64,000 nucleotides of DNA, taken from positions 42,473,760-42,537,759 of the forward strand of contig CM055092.1 of NCBI GenBank assembly GCA_029204225.1, in the 5' to 3' direction. Source of the stretch: Diphasiastrum complanatum (taxonomy: Eukaryota > Streptophyta > Lycopodiopsida > Lycopodiales > Lycopodiaceae). Made by a program: the position numbers and the translations under genes. Shown piece by piece: positions 23,183-32,964 of this stretch. The notes beneath the pieces were generated by a model, which did no database searches, was not told where the DNA came from, and saw nothing but the letters and a program-made list of their open reading frames with translations. Position 1 is the first letter of the stretch; the number at the start of each line of letters is the position of its first letter.

Positions 23183-26100
23183 ACAACCATAAATCATAAA
23201 CCATAAAACCGAAGTTACTGAACTAAAACCACAAAGAACAATACTGAATCACGACAATGCTGTGAATAGGATCATCATAATATATAATATCGGGCCACAT
23301 GGCACCAAAAAGGGGTACAATGATGTTCCATGAACGTAATGAAAACTATATAAGTAAGGCTCGTCAGAGTCATGGTAGGATAAATCATCCGAATCTGTGG
23401 ACTGCAGATCCCATGGGTCCGCAGATGAATCGGAACTGGAGGGAGGCATATGTCGTGGTGTGGCCCTGGCTCTGCTGCGTGCCCTGGCTCTGGACCACCC
23501 CCCTCTCCCTGCCTCTACCTCTGCCTCTCTCCCCTCCTCTGGCCCCCATCTGGCTGCCCCCAGCCCTGTGTCTACTCCGTCGTGCCTGTGTGTCAGGTGG
23601 CCGTAACCCTACGCCCTGGGATGGCCCTTCCCACTGTGATGATGCCTGGCCGACGACTGCCTGTGATGCTCCACTCCTGTCTACAAAAAGAGTACTCAGC
23701 CCCCCCCTCCTAGAACCTCTAGGTCTCCCCCTAGGCCTACGTGCAGGAATGGCTGGCTCCTCCTCTGTCTCTGCATCAGGGTCCACCAGCAGGTCAGCCA
23801 GGTCATCCCCCTGTGCCTCCGCCCACATCTCCTCGTCCTCCTCTGTATCTCCCTCAACCCACTCCTCCTCCACATAGTCTGCCCCGAGCATCTCTCCACC
23901 CTCCGAGACCTCGTCATCTCCCTCCTCAGCCCTCTCCCTCTGCCTCTCTGTCCTCCTCTGCCGCCGTAAAGCCCGTGCGTCAGCCTGTGCCTGTCTGTAG
24001 AGCTCTCTATGGATCTCATCATCCATCTCCTCCGGTGTGGGTGGCGCCCGAGGAGCAGCAGCTATCGAATCCACCAAGCAAGTGTCGGGGTCCACCTGCA
24101 ACCAAAAACAATACATTGTTGTTAGGCAGGTATTGTGCAACTCACTGCATATTTTGAAAGCAAATCAATTCATCAAAGCATACCAAGAAAATAGGGGTGA
24201 TGATGTGACTCACCTCGAGCATCTGACCCTCTCCTCATGTGCGCCTCAGCATACGGCGGTTGGTGTTCACAAACACCAACCGCCTACACTGCTCGATGGA
24301 CAACCTGTTCCTCTTCTGGGTGTGATACAAGGCCCAGGTGCTCCAATTCCGCTCACAAGCTCCTGCAGAACAGTCCTGTGCAAGGACTCTCTCAGCCAAT
24401 CGCCTCAGGTCACCTGTGCTGCGCCCGTGGATGCACCACCATGTAACGGGCCTTAGCTGATCCTCCCTTCGCCGACTCTGCTCTCCATCGAAAGGAAACT
24501 GGAAGCGCTCAAATGCGAGCAGCTGGCTTGCAATGTTGGCCAACATCGGACCTATTGGCAAAAGGAAAAACATGGCACATGTAAGACCCCTCAAATTCAG
24601 ACACTACCAATGAGTACAATACTGCAGTAACATTGCTACCAAATGATTTCTCACACGTACCTGGTCCGGGCCATACGCGCTCCGTGTACTCCACCCATCC
24701 CCGGTGCAGCTCCGGATCGTCCCTCTCTCGTGTAGAGCGCCACAAGGGGTGCAACATGTGGGCTACGGCGTGGATGGGTCGGTGGAAGTAGTCCCATCTG
24801 GCCTCCCAGATGCGTGAGATCTCGCGCCTCCTGCAGCAGACAAATTACAACAATCACTAAACCATAGCATAAAAGAAACGCATCAGACTCGAGTGAGAAA
24901 CAACAAACTAGACACTGAAGAGTCATACCTATGCTCGTCCAAGGCTGACAACAGAATCCCCTCGCCGATGCGCTCCATGAACTCGTAAATGAGACCGAGG
25001 GTGCACCCCTCACGGTCTACCAGACGCAGCACTCTGTAAATGGGTAGTAGGATCCCACTAATCTCCTCAGCAGCTCTTTAGAACTCGTCGCCGTACACAG
25101 TGGACTGGAAAAATGCCGAATGGGGGAGGTCTGTAAAGTCCCGGAAGGCCACGCTGGAAACCATCCGCCGCAATGCATCCTTCACCACCACCAATTGCTC
25201 TAGCACCAAGAAGTAAAACGCAAAGCGTGTGGGTGCGGGCTTCTTCAGGTTTAGGGTGGAGAAGGTGCGGAAAGGGCCAACACACGCCTCTTCCTGGTGA
25301 CAAAAGTGACCAGGCGCATGGCCGTAGAAGTGATTTGCAACACAAACACCCAGTAAAAAAGTTTAGACAGTAGTTGAGATGTGGTTAGCAGCATCGAAGG
25401 AAGAAAGCATAGCAAATAGAACAAACTATACCTCTCTGATCCATGGAAGCGCACACAGGTCATGGATGAGCAAGTCTATGCAATGTGCAGCACAGGGTGT
25501 CCACACAATGCTGGGGTGCTCCCTCATCATAATCTCACCCATCTGCTTGCAGTTCGAGGCGTTGTCGGCGATAACTTGAACCACGTGCTCATCTCCGATG
25601 TCAGCAATAACATCTCTAATGACCTCCCATATGAAATCGGCTGTGATGGCGTCACCACCTCGAGTGGCATCCACGCCACGTAGGAATACTGTGCCAAGCG
25701 GGCAAGAAACCAAGACATTGATGACGGATCGCCGACGAATGTCGGTCCATCCATCGCTCAATATCGTGCATCCATACCTGCCGCAAAACACCCATTAGCT
25801 ACATGCAAAAATTACGGCACCAGTAAATCCTAAACACATGCAAGAGATTACAAAGACAAGTTACTTACTGCTGCCAAGCTGAGCGAATGGAACTCAACTC
25901 CCGCGTGATGGTCTCCTCCTCCTGATGAAGCAACCTCCCTCGTAGTGCCTCTCGCCTGGGAGGTGTCCATGTAGCATCCACGGCCGCCATCTGTGCACAG
26001 AACTCCCTGAACACCCAAGTGTCAGCAATAGCAAAGGCAATGCCGCACTCGTAAAAGAACTGGCCACACAGTCTAGTGCAACGGGCCTGCTGCTCTCTCT

Positions 26101-29100
26101 GCCAGCCGCATCGATCAAGGGTCTGCTGCCTGGGCCTAACCCCTCTCTGCTGTGTATATGGTGCTCGTGGTCTGGCATGCCCAACGGATGGCTGATCTGT
26201 GGGTGTGTCACTCTCTCTGGCAACATCTGCCGAAGCATGTGGTGCATCTGCTGCCAAGGAGGAGGGTCGAGAAGCACCCGCTGCTGCTGAACCAACATGC
26301 TCATTTGATAGTCCTGCTGCTGCTGCGGATGGAACTGAAGGTGTTGTACTGGGCCTTGCACCTGAACCATGCTCTGCCCGTGCTGTACTGGGCCCTGCAG
26401 CTGTACCATGCTCTGCCCGTGATGTACTGGGCCCTGCACCTGTACCATGCCCAACCCATGATGTACTACGCCCTGCAGCTATACCATGCCCTGCCCGTGA
26501 TGTACTGGGCCCAATATCCATGGTAGGCCCTGCCTGTCTGCCTGTGAGCCCTCCTGCATGCCTACCTGTAGCTGCTCCTGCTGCCTGTCCCTGCCTAGAA
26601 CCCTGTGATGCAGTACCGGGCCCGTACATGGTAGACAACCTCTGCAGATCCTCATCAGAAATCCTGGGGCAATCAGATATGCCCAATGTCCGCCCATCTG
26701 GCTCTCTGACCCGCAGCAAGTGAGCTCTAACCCTGGTGAGTGATCCCGTGAAGTGACCACCGCAATGCAAGCATCTCCATCTGCGGGTGCCTGAGCCATG
26801 GTGTGTGCCCACATCCCCGTCGGTAAGCTCAACCTCGGCCCAAAGGCCTCGGACCTGCACTGGCATCGTATCAGCCATTCTGTGGAAATGGCCAAAATAC
26901 ACAAGCATTTGGAATGTGGTGTTCAAATCTCGCTAGGCGTGTCGTGACGGCTGAAACTGATGTTGTAAAAATCACTGTGGGCGTGAAGAAAGGTGGTCTA
27001 GAGCCAAACTACGCTCGATTTGGTTGCCTACAGCTCAATGTCAACAATTGCAAAAAATCAAGCCTACACTTACCAAATATCGAAATTTGGTCGTTTCGCT
27101 CTCCACGAAGCTCAGACCCACCCGGCACCGTGCACACCAGCTCCGTATCGTCGAGTAGATGCCTGCCAAGTATTCACTTGCGAAGATTGGACGCCCACGG
27201 CTCTCAGAAAAGAAATTTGCCTCCACTGCTGGCGCGGTTCTGTGCGCGAGGAGGAGGCCGAAAATCGGGTTTCTGGTTTTTTTTTTAACGATTCTGTCCA
27301 CGATTCGCTGTAGCGAATCGCGATTCCCGAGTCGCGAAGCTGGCGAATCGCGATTCGCTGCAACTATGGTATTGAGTAATGATTATGAATGTATGGATAG
27401 TTCTACAACAATGGGTGCATTGAACTAATCTTGCTTATGACTGTAATGAATTCCGAGCTTAAACGGAAATTATATAGATGTTCGAGAATGGATAAGAAGA
27501 AAATGAAAATGGGAGAACTTAGAAAAGGGGTCTCTAACAAATAAGATTCTTGAAATGTTCGCCTGTCAAAAATTTAGAGTGTTGAAAATCGTGAAAATGT
27601 CGTTGAAATGTTTTTTAACAATCACTTTTTCTGAGCATTGATGTGCTTGAAAAAAGAATTAAAAACCTTAAAAAATGTAAAAATGTCGTCAAACTTTTTT
27701 TGCACTTTGGCGGAACATGAATATGCTTGAAATTTAAAAAATCTAGAAAATCCCCACAAATTTTTTTGGAAGCAAGAGTTCCATAGTGATTGGACTCGTC
27801 CTTGTGCATTTTTGTATGTTTTTTTTTTTCTTTTTTAATTAAGGCATAGTAGTGGCGAGGGTTGGAGAAGATCAGATCTGCAAAAGATTAGGTCCGTGTG
27901 GAGGAAGAAATGAGGAATTTGGGAAGTGGCGAGAAACTAGTGCCCCGGGGGGGGGCGGGGTTTGTTGAGGTTGCTGAAAAGTACCTAGTTAAAACAAAAT
28001 TGAAGGTCTTCTCTCCCACACTACCTCCAAAAGGTTTAGCAAAAATAGGAATAATTTTCTTTCACAAGAACTATCATAACTTTGCCAAATCTTCACCAAA
28101 TTGAATTAAAATTGACCTGGATTCAAGTTAATATAGAGATCCATTGATCCATAACATTATAGTAAAATAATACGGCCAAAAGTAGAGAAAAATAGACAGC
28201 AAAGTATAACTTGCTAAAATTGGAATGATTCCACTAAATTTGCCTTAACTTTGTCATTATAAATCTTAGTCAGTACCTCCCAAAAGCTTACATCAAGGGC
28301 TATTGATCCAAAACAACAAATCAGAGTTGCACGTTCCGATCTAGAACGTGTTTCGGAACGTGATCTGGGAAATCCAATTAGGGTTTCCCAAAACTCAATT
28401 TTTTTTTTGTTTTTTGGGTGCCAATATGGGTATCAGATTATAGGTCTTTTCAAGAACAATTCACTTATCTAGTTTGCTCGGAGTTCCAAGAGGAGTGCGG
28501 TCCAATTTTGGGCCATTAAGTGATTCTTTATCGAACATCTCCATTTCTGTATTATGTGAAATGAAGTCACACGGAACAATATTGAATGACAGCAAACCGA
28601 CAACACTTATGAAGCATAAGCACTCATCTCAGAAGCATAAGCATAAGCACCCCTTCAAACGGTCGTCTGTGTATGAGTTCTCTGTGTTGGGAGTCTCTAT
28701 ATGCCATCTGTAACAGAGTCTATTGTTGTTTCAACTTCAATAATACAAGATTGTAATCATTCCATCATGTCCACCATCCAATTAGGGTTTAGTTAGTATT
28801 GAACAAAAAAAAAATTGTTATCCTGGTCACGGATCGCTGACGTTCCAAAATGCACGTAAAAGTGTGTTTTTTTAAGAATGCTTGTAGGCCTATTTTGGAG
28901 TGTGAGGTCCTCAAATTTGACTACTTCAGTATGTGCCCTATTTATGTCGTCCAATAGTAGTTCAAATAATAAGTTGTTTTTAGTAGATGCTAGTAATAAA
29001 TGGTGGGTACAATTGACAAATAATAAGTCATTAAACTCCAACTAATGAAGGTATGCATGATGTAGGCAATATACTTAAGTTTGTTATGAGACGATAAGTT

Positions 29101-32100
29101 AGATGCAATATCAGTAGTGTCTTGATATTTATGCAGAAAGGAGGCCACAAAAGAGAATCTCATTAGTGGGAATCTCAAAATGAAATTGAAGAGGTTGATA
29201 GTCTTGATAGCGTTGAAATGGAATAAAACCTATGCTGCTGAGAATGTGCCAATTTCATGTTTTGCACAAGATAATTGGAGTTCGTTGGAACACAAATTCA
29301 TAAAGGTTATATTCTTGGCAAAGGATTGTACCAAGAAGAAGGATTGGCATTTGCGAAGTAAGATCATTTATTATCAATAATAAAGACTCGATTTATTGGA
29401 AATGCTTGAAACTATCAATTTATATTGTTTGTGTTGAAGATAATTAGAGGCTCTATTAAAGTAGCCTTCAAGTTGCATTCATTGCAAGTAGACATACTAA
29501 AGAAGAACTGAGCCTCCGTGGGAGTTGTGTTTGTAAAGTGTTGTAGAGTATAGTCCATGGAGTTGATGGTCTAAAGACTTCGTCGGTGGACTCACGTACT
29601 ATCAACATTCTAATTACTTGAACATGTTTGTTAGGAACTTGAAGTTGGACATCCATATATTCTGAGTTGATGGTTGAATTTAGATGATTATGATTCTTTC
29701 ATTAAAGGTTCTATTTCAGGTACTCAACTTTGCTTAGGTAAAGCACCTCTTCATATCAAAATGGAACCAGGTTTAGCAAATAACATTTTTGAACTTCTCT
29801 TATCCAGGGGAAGGGAGGAGAAGACACAAATTTAGAGCTTGCAAAGGCTTTACAAAGAAATTTTCTTGGGGGTGCAAGTGGGGCAGGTGAGCGGTACTTG
29901 GAATAGAACATGTAGAAACCTGAGTAAGTTTCTTTTGCTTATTGAGAATCATTTGCAAGCATCCCATCTTTTTGTAATGAGTTGCCACATTTCTTGTGTA
30001 GAATGTGACATGCAGTAGCAGGAGGATACCAATGACAATTCTGTTGGCTATTGGCAGGCGCAGCTATTGATCTTACAACACTAATTGTCATTGAAGGAAA
30101 AGTTTGTTGGGAGCTCTATATTGATGGACTTGTATTGAGTTCTGATGGAAACATTTTAGATGCTTTGTCTATTGCAGTCAAGGTGATGTGTTACATTTCT
30201 TTGTCCTGCATTGTATAAAGGCCACAAGAAAGGCAACCTAAGTCCTACTTATAGGCTTGATGTCATGATTACATATAAGCATTGTTTGTGTGGCCAAAAT
30301 TATTCTCTACAGCTTCTTAGGAAATGTTATTATCAGATTGATTTTGTACATGTAGTTCAACATTCTTTCTTCTTACTGATTGTCATTTGCTTCTTAGTCA
30401 ACACTGGGTCTACCCAAGAGAATCCGGATTCTTTCAAAACCAGTTAGCAACTTATGCTTGGGTTCTGATCAGACATAAGCAATGCTGTTTGGCTATTTTT
30501 TGTTTATGGAATTCTATATTATTGTTTTGATTTAGATCCTTTGACTTTTTGGGTTCCTTGTATATTGTTTCTAAGCTTTATCTTATGACATCACTGACTT
30601 CTCTATTTAAATTTGTGAATTTGGATATATTTTAATTTCAAAAATAGATATGTCTTCTAAGACTTGATCACCCTTTTTGTTTGCCCATTAGTCTCAGGTG
30701 AGTGAGTGTAGCGTGATGCAGTAAATACATGTACGCTTCTGCAGAGGTAGATGATGGATGTGTATATGGTTGTCTTGCATCGCCTGTCTCTAGTTTACAA
30801 GATAGCATACAACCCACTGATCAATCGACTGTCTTGTGAGCGTTGGTTCTTCAGTAGATGCACATGGCTATGCACAACTATGATGTACTTTTGTTCTGAT
30901 TAAATGCACTGATCTACTTTCTTGTATCGCTGTCAGACGTTCTTAATATATCTCTGTTTTCTTGTTTGAAATTGCTATTCTTTGTCAGATATTGGGGGTT
31001 CGATATTTATCTTTTCTAGTTCACACCCTAGAGGACATTTATGACTTTCCTGATATCTTCTCGCTTCAAACCGAGTGATAGTATCGGTATCGACAAGTCT
31101 AGCACTGCAAGTTGCTTTCTTTGTCAGATATTGGGGGTTCGCTATTTATCTTTTCTAGTTCACACCCTAGAGGACATTTATGACTATCCTGATATCTTCT
31201 CGCTTCAAACCGAGTGATAGTATCGGTATCGACAAGTCTAGCACTGCAAGTTGCTTTCCATCTTAATTTAGCACAATCAACCAAATGCAGTTTTCCTAGT
31301 GTAGCCTTACTCTCATCATCTATCTCACAAAGGCTCTCTAGTGCTGCTCTTCAACATGACTGGCTTAACCTTTGGAGAAGTGATAGTAACTCAGTACATT
31401 GGTTGTTTTACAAATGTATAAAAGTTGATGTGGACGTCTGTTTATGCCATAGGGTTCAAGATTGCATCTCCTTGTTATGTTGGGTATTATCCTAGACATA
31501 ACATCGATAAGTTACTCTCATCATCCATCTCTGCTAGGTGAAAGTAGTCATCCATTTGTTCAATCCAAGTTTTTTATTCTCTGCTTCATTGCCTCTGTTT
31601 CCTTCTCCATCAAAATGACACAGCTTGTGACTTTTCAAGTCTCCCAAGTATCCTGTCAACTTGCTTGGATGAACTTGGCCTCAGTGATGTGCTTGTCATG
31701 CTTTCATTTACTCAGAAGGATGTTTCTCTATCAACGTCAATTCAACCCAGAAGGTATTGTTTTTGTTCTGTCTGAAGCAACAAAAATAGAATCTCTATGA
31801 ACAAGTTGCAAGTTGCAACCATTTAGCTCGGCTCTAGCAATTAGCTTTAGGCATTTCAGGCGCCCTACTCAATGTGCATTTTTTTGCATCTTTTTAAAAT
31901 GTTTATCTGTGTGCAGGCTGCCTTGAGCAATACAGGTATCCCAAAAGTCCAGGTTATGGGTGGTTTGTCTCTTGAAGAAGCTGATTTTGAATTGAGCGAT
32001 AATCCTGAAGAATTTTCTCATTTGGATACCGCTCAAGTCCCAGTTACAGTTACCATTAGTAAGGTGTGGTATGGAAGTGGAAAAAATATCCAAGTTCTAA

Positions 32101-32591
32101 ATTTCCAGATTTTTTCAGACGTGTTTGCTTTCAGGGGTATATTCATGAAAGTAGCATGCAATTAGAAGGTTATACTGCACCTGAAATATAGCTCTGGAGT
32201 TCCGTTCAGCTAGGTAGAAAGCAAGGCTGATTTAGAATCAGATGTGTGTGAGTTAAGTGGAGCATAATCTTTTGTCGGGACAGTTTGTAATGTCTCATCG
32301 CTCTATGGTTAGCTTGTTGCTCCAACTAAAAGGTGTACATATTTGCTTTAGGTAGGAAGATATCACATTGTGGATGCAACTGCAGAAGAGGAGTCTCAAG
32401 TATCATCGGCTGTGTCTGTAGCTGTAAACAGTAAAGGCCTCATTTGTGGACTTACCAAAAGTGGGACAGCCGGTTTGGATCCAAGCATTTTGATGGACAT
32501 GATATCTGTTGGCAAGCGTGTTGGATTGAAGACAATATCAAGTGTTGAGACTGACATTGCAGCTGCAGAGAGGACTTTAGAGGCTGAATAG
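18953..32591 (+). CDS. RRP42: Exosome complex component RRP42 (RNase PH-like core subunit)
   Basis: RRP42 is one of six RNase PH-like subunits in the ring of the RNA exosome, which processes and degrades RNA in nucleus and cytoplasm. In eukaryotes it pairs with MTR3 and is not itself catalytic. Seven coding exons: 18953-19078, 19232-19288, 19445-19537, 29808-29886, 30058-30182, 31917-32063, 32352-32591. All introns are GT-AG and the frame is continuous, giving 288 residues, about the family's usual length. Recognisable segments: residues 15-42 (GIAQDLRLDGRGR, TGVIPQ), 43-60 (ANGSARVRLAGTDVIASV), 81-92 (ECSPTAAPEFE), about 133-160 (KVCWELYIDGLVLSSDGNIL) and 216-245 (DATAEEESQVSSAVSVAV, ICGLTKSG). 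The ATG fits the family N-terminus MVGLS. No stop or frameshift was found, so it looks functional despite the transposon-filled intron 3. Exon ends are my reading of splice signals. Confidence 0.95.
19690..20285 (+). pseudogene. Chromovirus-type Ty3/gypsy RNase H end and integrase N-terminus
   Basis: It begins with the RNase H tail (ENVVDDALSR). The integrase zinc-binding domain follows (H...GHPGIVKT, then YVQRCTTCQVNKVER) and the start of the catalytic core (PAGRWESISMDFIVGLPKTQ, VVVDRFSK). The first catalytic Asp (MDFI) is present; the rest of the core is missing. Stops at about 19804, 19940 and 19988 and a frameshift near 20040 break it. It ends abruptly at 20282, where an inverted copy of the same region begins. 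Confidence 0.88.
20040..20582. repeat. Near-palindromic inverted repeat, arms of about 240 bp
   Basis: 20040-20279 and 20343-20582 are inverted copies of one integrase segment with scattered mismatches, separated by about 60 bp. They lie in RRP42 intron 3, so the pre-mRNA could fold into a long hairpin. Confidence 0.9.
20297..20590 (-). pseudogene. Inverted copy of the chromovirus integrase N-terminus
   Basis: The ORF 20580-20302 on the minus strand has the same blocks as the plus-strand copy: LLFWPLLQRDIRQYVQRC, CQVNKAERVCP, PARRWESISMDFIVGLPRTQ and VVDRFSKMAHVIVTTEK. It extends slightly further into the core than the plus copy. Upstream on the same strand, a tRNA-Met PBS (21112-21124) has the orientation expected for this element's 5' end, so the intervening gag and pol parts are deleted. 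Confidence 0.88.
20591..21111 (-). other. Probable leader of the chromovirus remnant
   Basis: No significant ORF. It lies between the minus-strand integrase piece and the PBS. On the minus strand the sequence resembles an untranslated leader leading to a lost gag. The assignment rests on position. Confidence 0.4.
21112..21124 (-). promoter_or_regulatory. Primer binding site, initiator tRNA-Met
   Basis: The minus strand reads TGGTATCAGAGCC, the usual primer site of copia elements and of chromoviruses. An LTR should follow to the right from about 21127, but its outer end is not evident before the hAT target site at 21989. Confidence 0.8.
21125..21988. other. No gene seen; possible degraded LTR
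   Basis: Lies between the PBS and the first hAT target site. A small + strand ORF (21434-21781) has no features I recognise and runs into many stops in all frames. The left part may be the LTR belonging to the PBS at 21112. Confidence 0.4.
21997..22730. mobile_element. Non-autonomous hAT element, 734 bp
   Basis: Its ends are CATAGTTGCAG and GCAACTATG inverted, with GTATTGAG target sites at 21989-21996 and 22731-22738 (8 bp, the hAT size). It has no coding capacity. Near the left end is a perfect 18-bp palindrome (GATTCGCTGCAGCGAATC, 22016-22033). Near the right end is a hairpin with arms CAGCGATTCG/CGAATCGCTG (22653-22675). The same AATCGC-type motifs crowd the ends of the larger neighbouring element, so both are probably moved by one transposase. 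Confidence 0.88.
22313..22475 (+). repeat. Degenerate short tandem repeats with a GTTCAGTAGG core
   Basis: About seven diverged units of roughly 20 bp with the core GTTCA(A/G)TAGGG and variable spacers, inside the non-autonomous hAT element. Arrays of short repeats inside hAT elements often relate to transposase binding; that role here is inference. Confidence 0.6.
22739..27368. mobile_element. hAT transposon with transposase, 4630 bp
   Basis: Terminal inverted repeats CATAGTTGCAGCG (left) and CGCTGCAACTATG (right), flanked by identical 8-bp sites GTATTGAG at 22731-22738 and 27369-27376. Both ends carry several copies of AATCGCGAT/ATTCGCGAT, likely subterminal transposase binding sites. Inside is a minus-strand transposase gene, much richer in GC than the surrounding intron. 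A (CT)n run lies at about 23152-23182. The left target site is shared with the adjacent 734-bp hAT element. Confidence 0.93.
23385..26926 (-). pseudogene. hAT transposase with BED zinc finger, DUF659 and hAT dimerisation domain; broken
   Basis: This enzyme cuts and pastes hAT elements. Exons by splice signals and homology, on the minus strand: 26926-25869 has a BED-type finger (WRCLHCGGHFTGSLTRVRAH), a long Gly/Ser/Thr-rich repeat region and a WVFREFCAQM block. 25777-25432 has the DUF659 core (YGCTILSDGWTDIRRRS, ADNASNCK, CAAHCIDLLIHDL). The region about 25340-24929 has TRFAFYFLVLEQL and a later GLIYEFMERI. 24838-24660 has RRREISRIWEARWDYFHRPI. 24560-24210 has the dimerisation domain (CSAGACERNWSTWALYHTQK). 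24096-23385 has a charged Arg/Glu tail. Damage: an in-frame TAA at 25078-25080 and a stop/frameshift in RRMLRRT near 24235. The acceptor near 25340 is unclear. It lies antisense to RRP42. Confidence 0.88.
27377..29807. other. AT-rich end of RRP42 intron 3, no gene
   Basis: No ORF of substance. The block from 28322 (CAGAGTTGCACG) onward contains AATATGGGTATCAGAT near 28423, also found in the large hAT element near 22855, so a decayed hAT relative may lie at about 28322-28860. The rest is unremarkable AT-rich sequence. Confidence 0.5.
30981..31258. repeat. Tandem duplication, two copies of 139 bp
   Basis: 30981-31119 and 31120-31258 are nearly identical; I see about two differences (CGATATT against CGCTATT, GACTTTCC against GACTATCC). 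It lies in RRP42 intron 5 (30183-31916), which otherwise shows no gene. Confidence 0.95.
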
Positions 32592-32687
32592 TTTTTGGTG
32601 GCTAGGACCTACCTGAGGGCTCGTTAAGATTTCATCACACATTTTACGCCATGCCTACCACCTCGATACTGAGGAGAGATTGTGCAC

Positions 32688-32964
32688 AAGTCAATTCACA
32701 TCTTTGAGAAAAAGAGAAAGATTGCAAGCTTGTCATATTAAAGCTTTTCTCAAAGAAGTAGATTGCAGGCTTGTCATTCCCAAGCCAGTGATGTGAACTG
32801 ATTAGACATGTCAGAGCTAGGTTGTAAGTCAATTCACCTTTGAGAAAAAGAGATAGATTGCAAGCTTGTCATATTAAAGCTATGCTCAAAGAAGTAGATT
32901 GCAGGCTTGTCATATCCCAAGCCAGTGATGTAAACTGATTAGACATGTCAGAGCTAGGTTGTAA
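32688..32964. repeat. Tandem duplication, two copies of about 138 bp, 3' of RRP42
   Basis: AAGTCAATTCAC starts both copies, at 32688 and 32826, and GAGCTAGGTTGTAA ends both. A few small indels separate them. It begins about 100 bp after the RRP42 stop codon, so it may be in the 3' UTR or just beyond. Confidence 0.93.

Larger units (their letters stand above)
19538..29807 (+). other. RRP42 intron 3, about 10.3 kb, filled with transposons
   Basis: It starts GTATGT after exon 3 and ends TTATCCAG before exon 4. The other introns are 153, 156, 171, 1734 and 288 bp. The excess comes from a chromovirus remnant (19690-21124), a hAT pair (21997-27368) and AT-rich sequence (27377-29807). A long T tract at about 19592-19614 lies near the 5' end. 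If the gene is expressed, all these elements are transcribed as pre-mRNA, the hAT transposase in antisense. Confidence 0.9.

Noticed and set aside
23299-24456. Plus-strand Pro-rich ORFs of up to 192 residues
   Set aside because: Shadows of the GC-rich minus-strand hAT transposase tail; the minus frame carries the family motifs.
26152-26723. Plus-strand ORFs of 124 and 174 residues
   Set aside because: Antisense to the Gly/Ser/Thr-rich repeat region of the hAT transposase; internal repeats make all frames look open.
29818-30447. Small ORFs around the RRP42 exons 4-5
   Set aside because: They mix intron and exon sequence; the spliced frame explains the coding parts.
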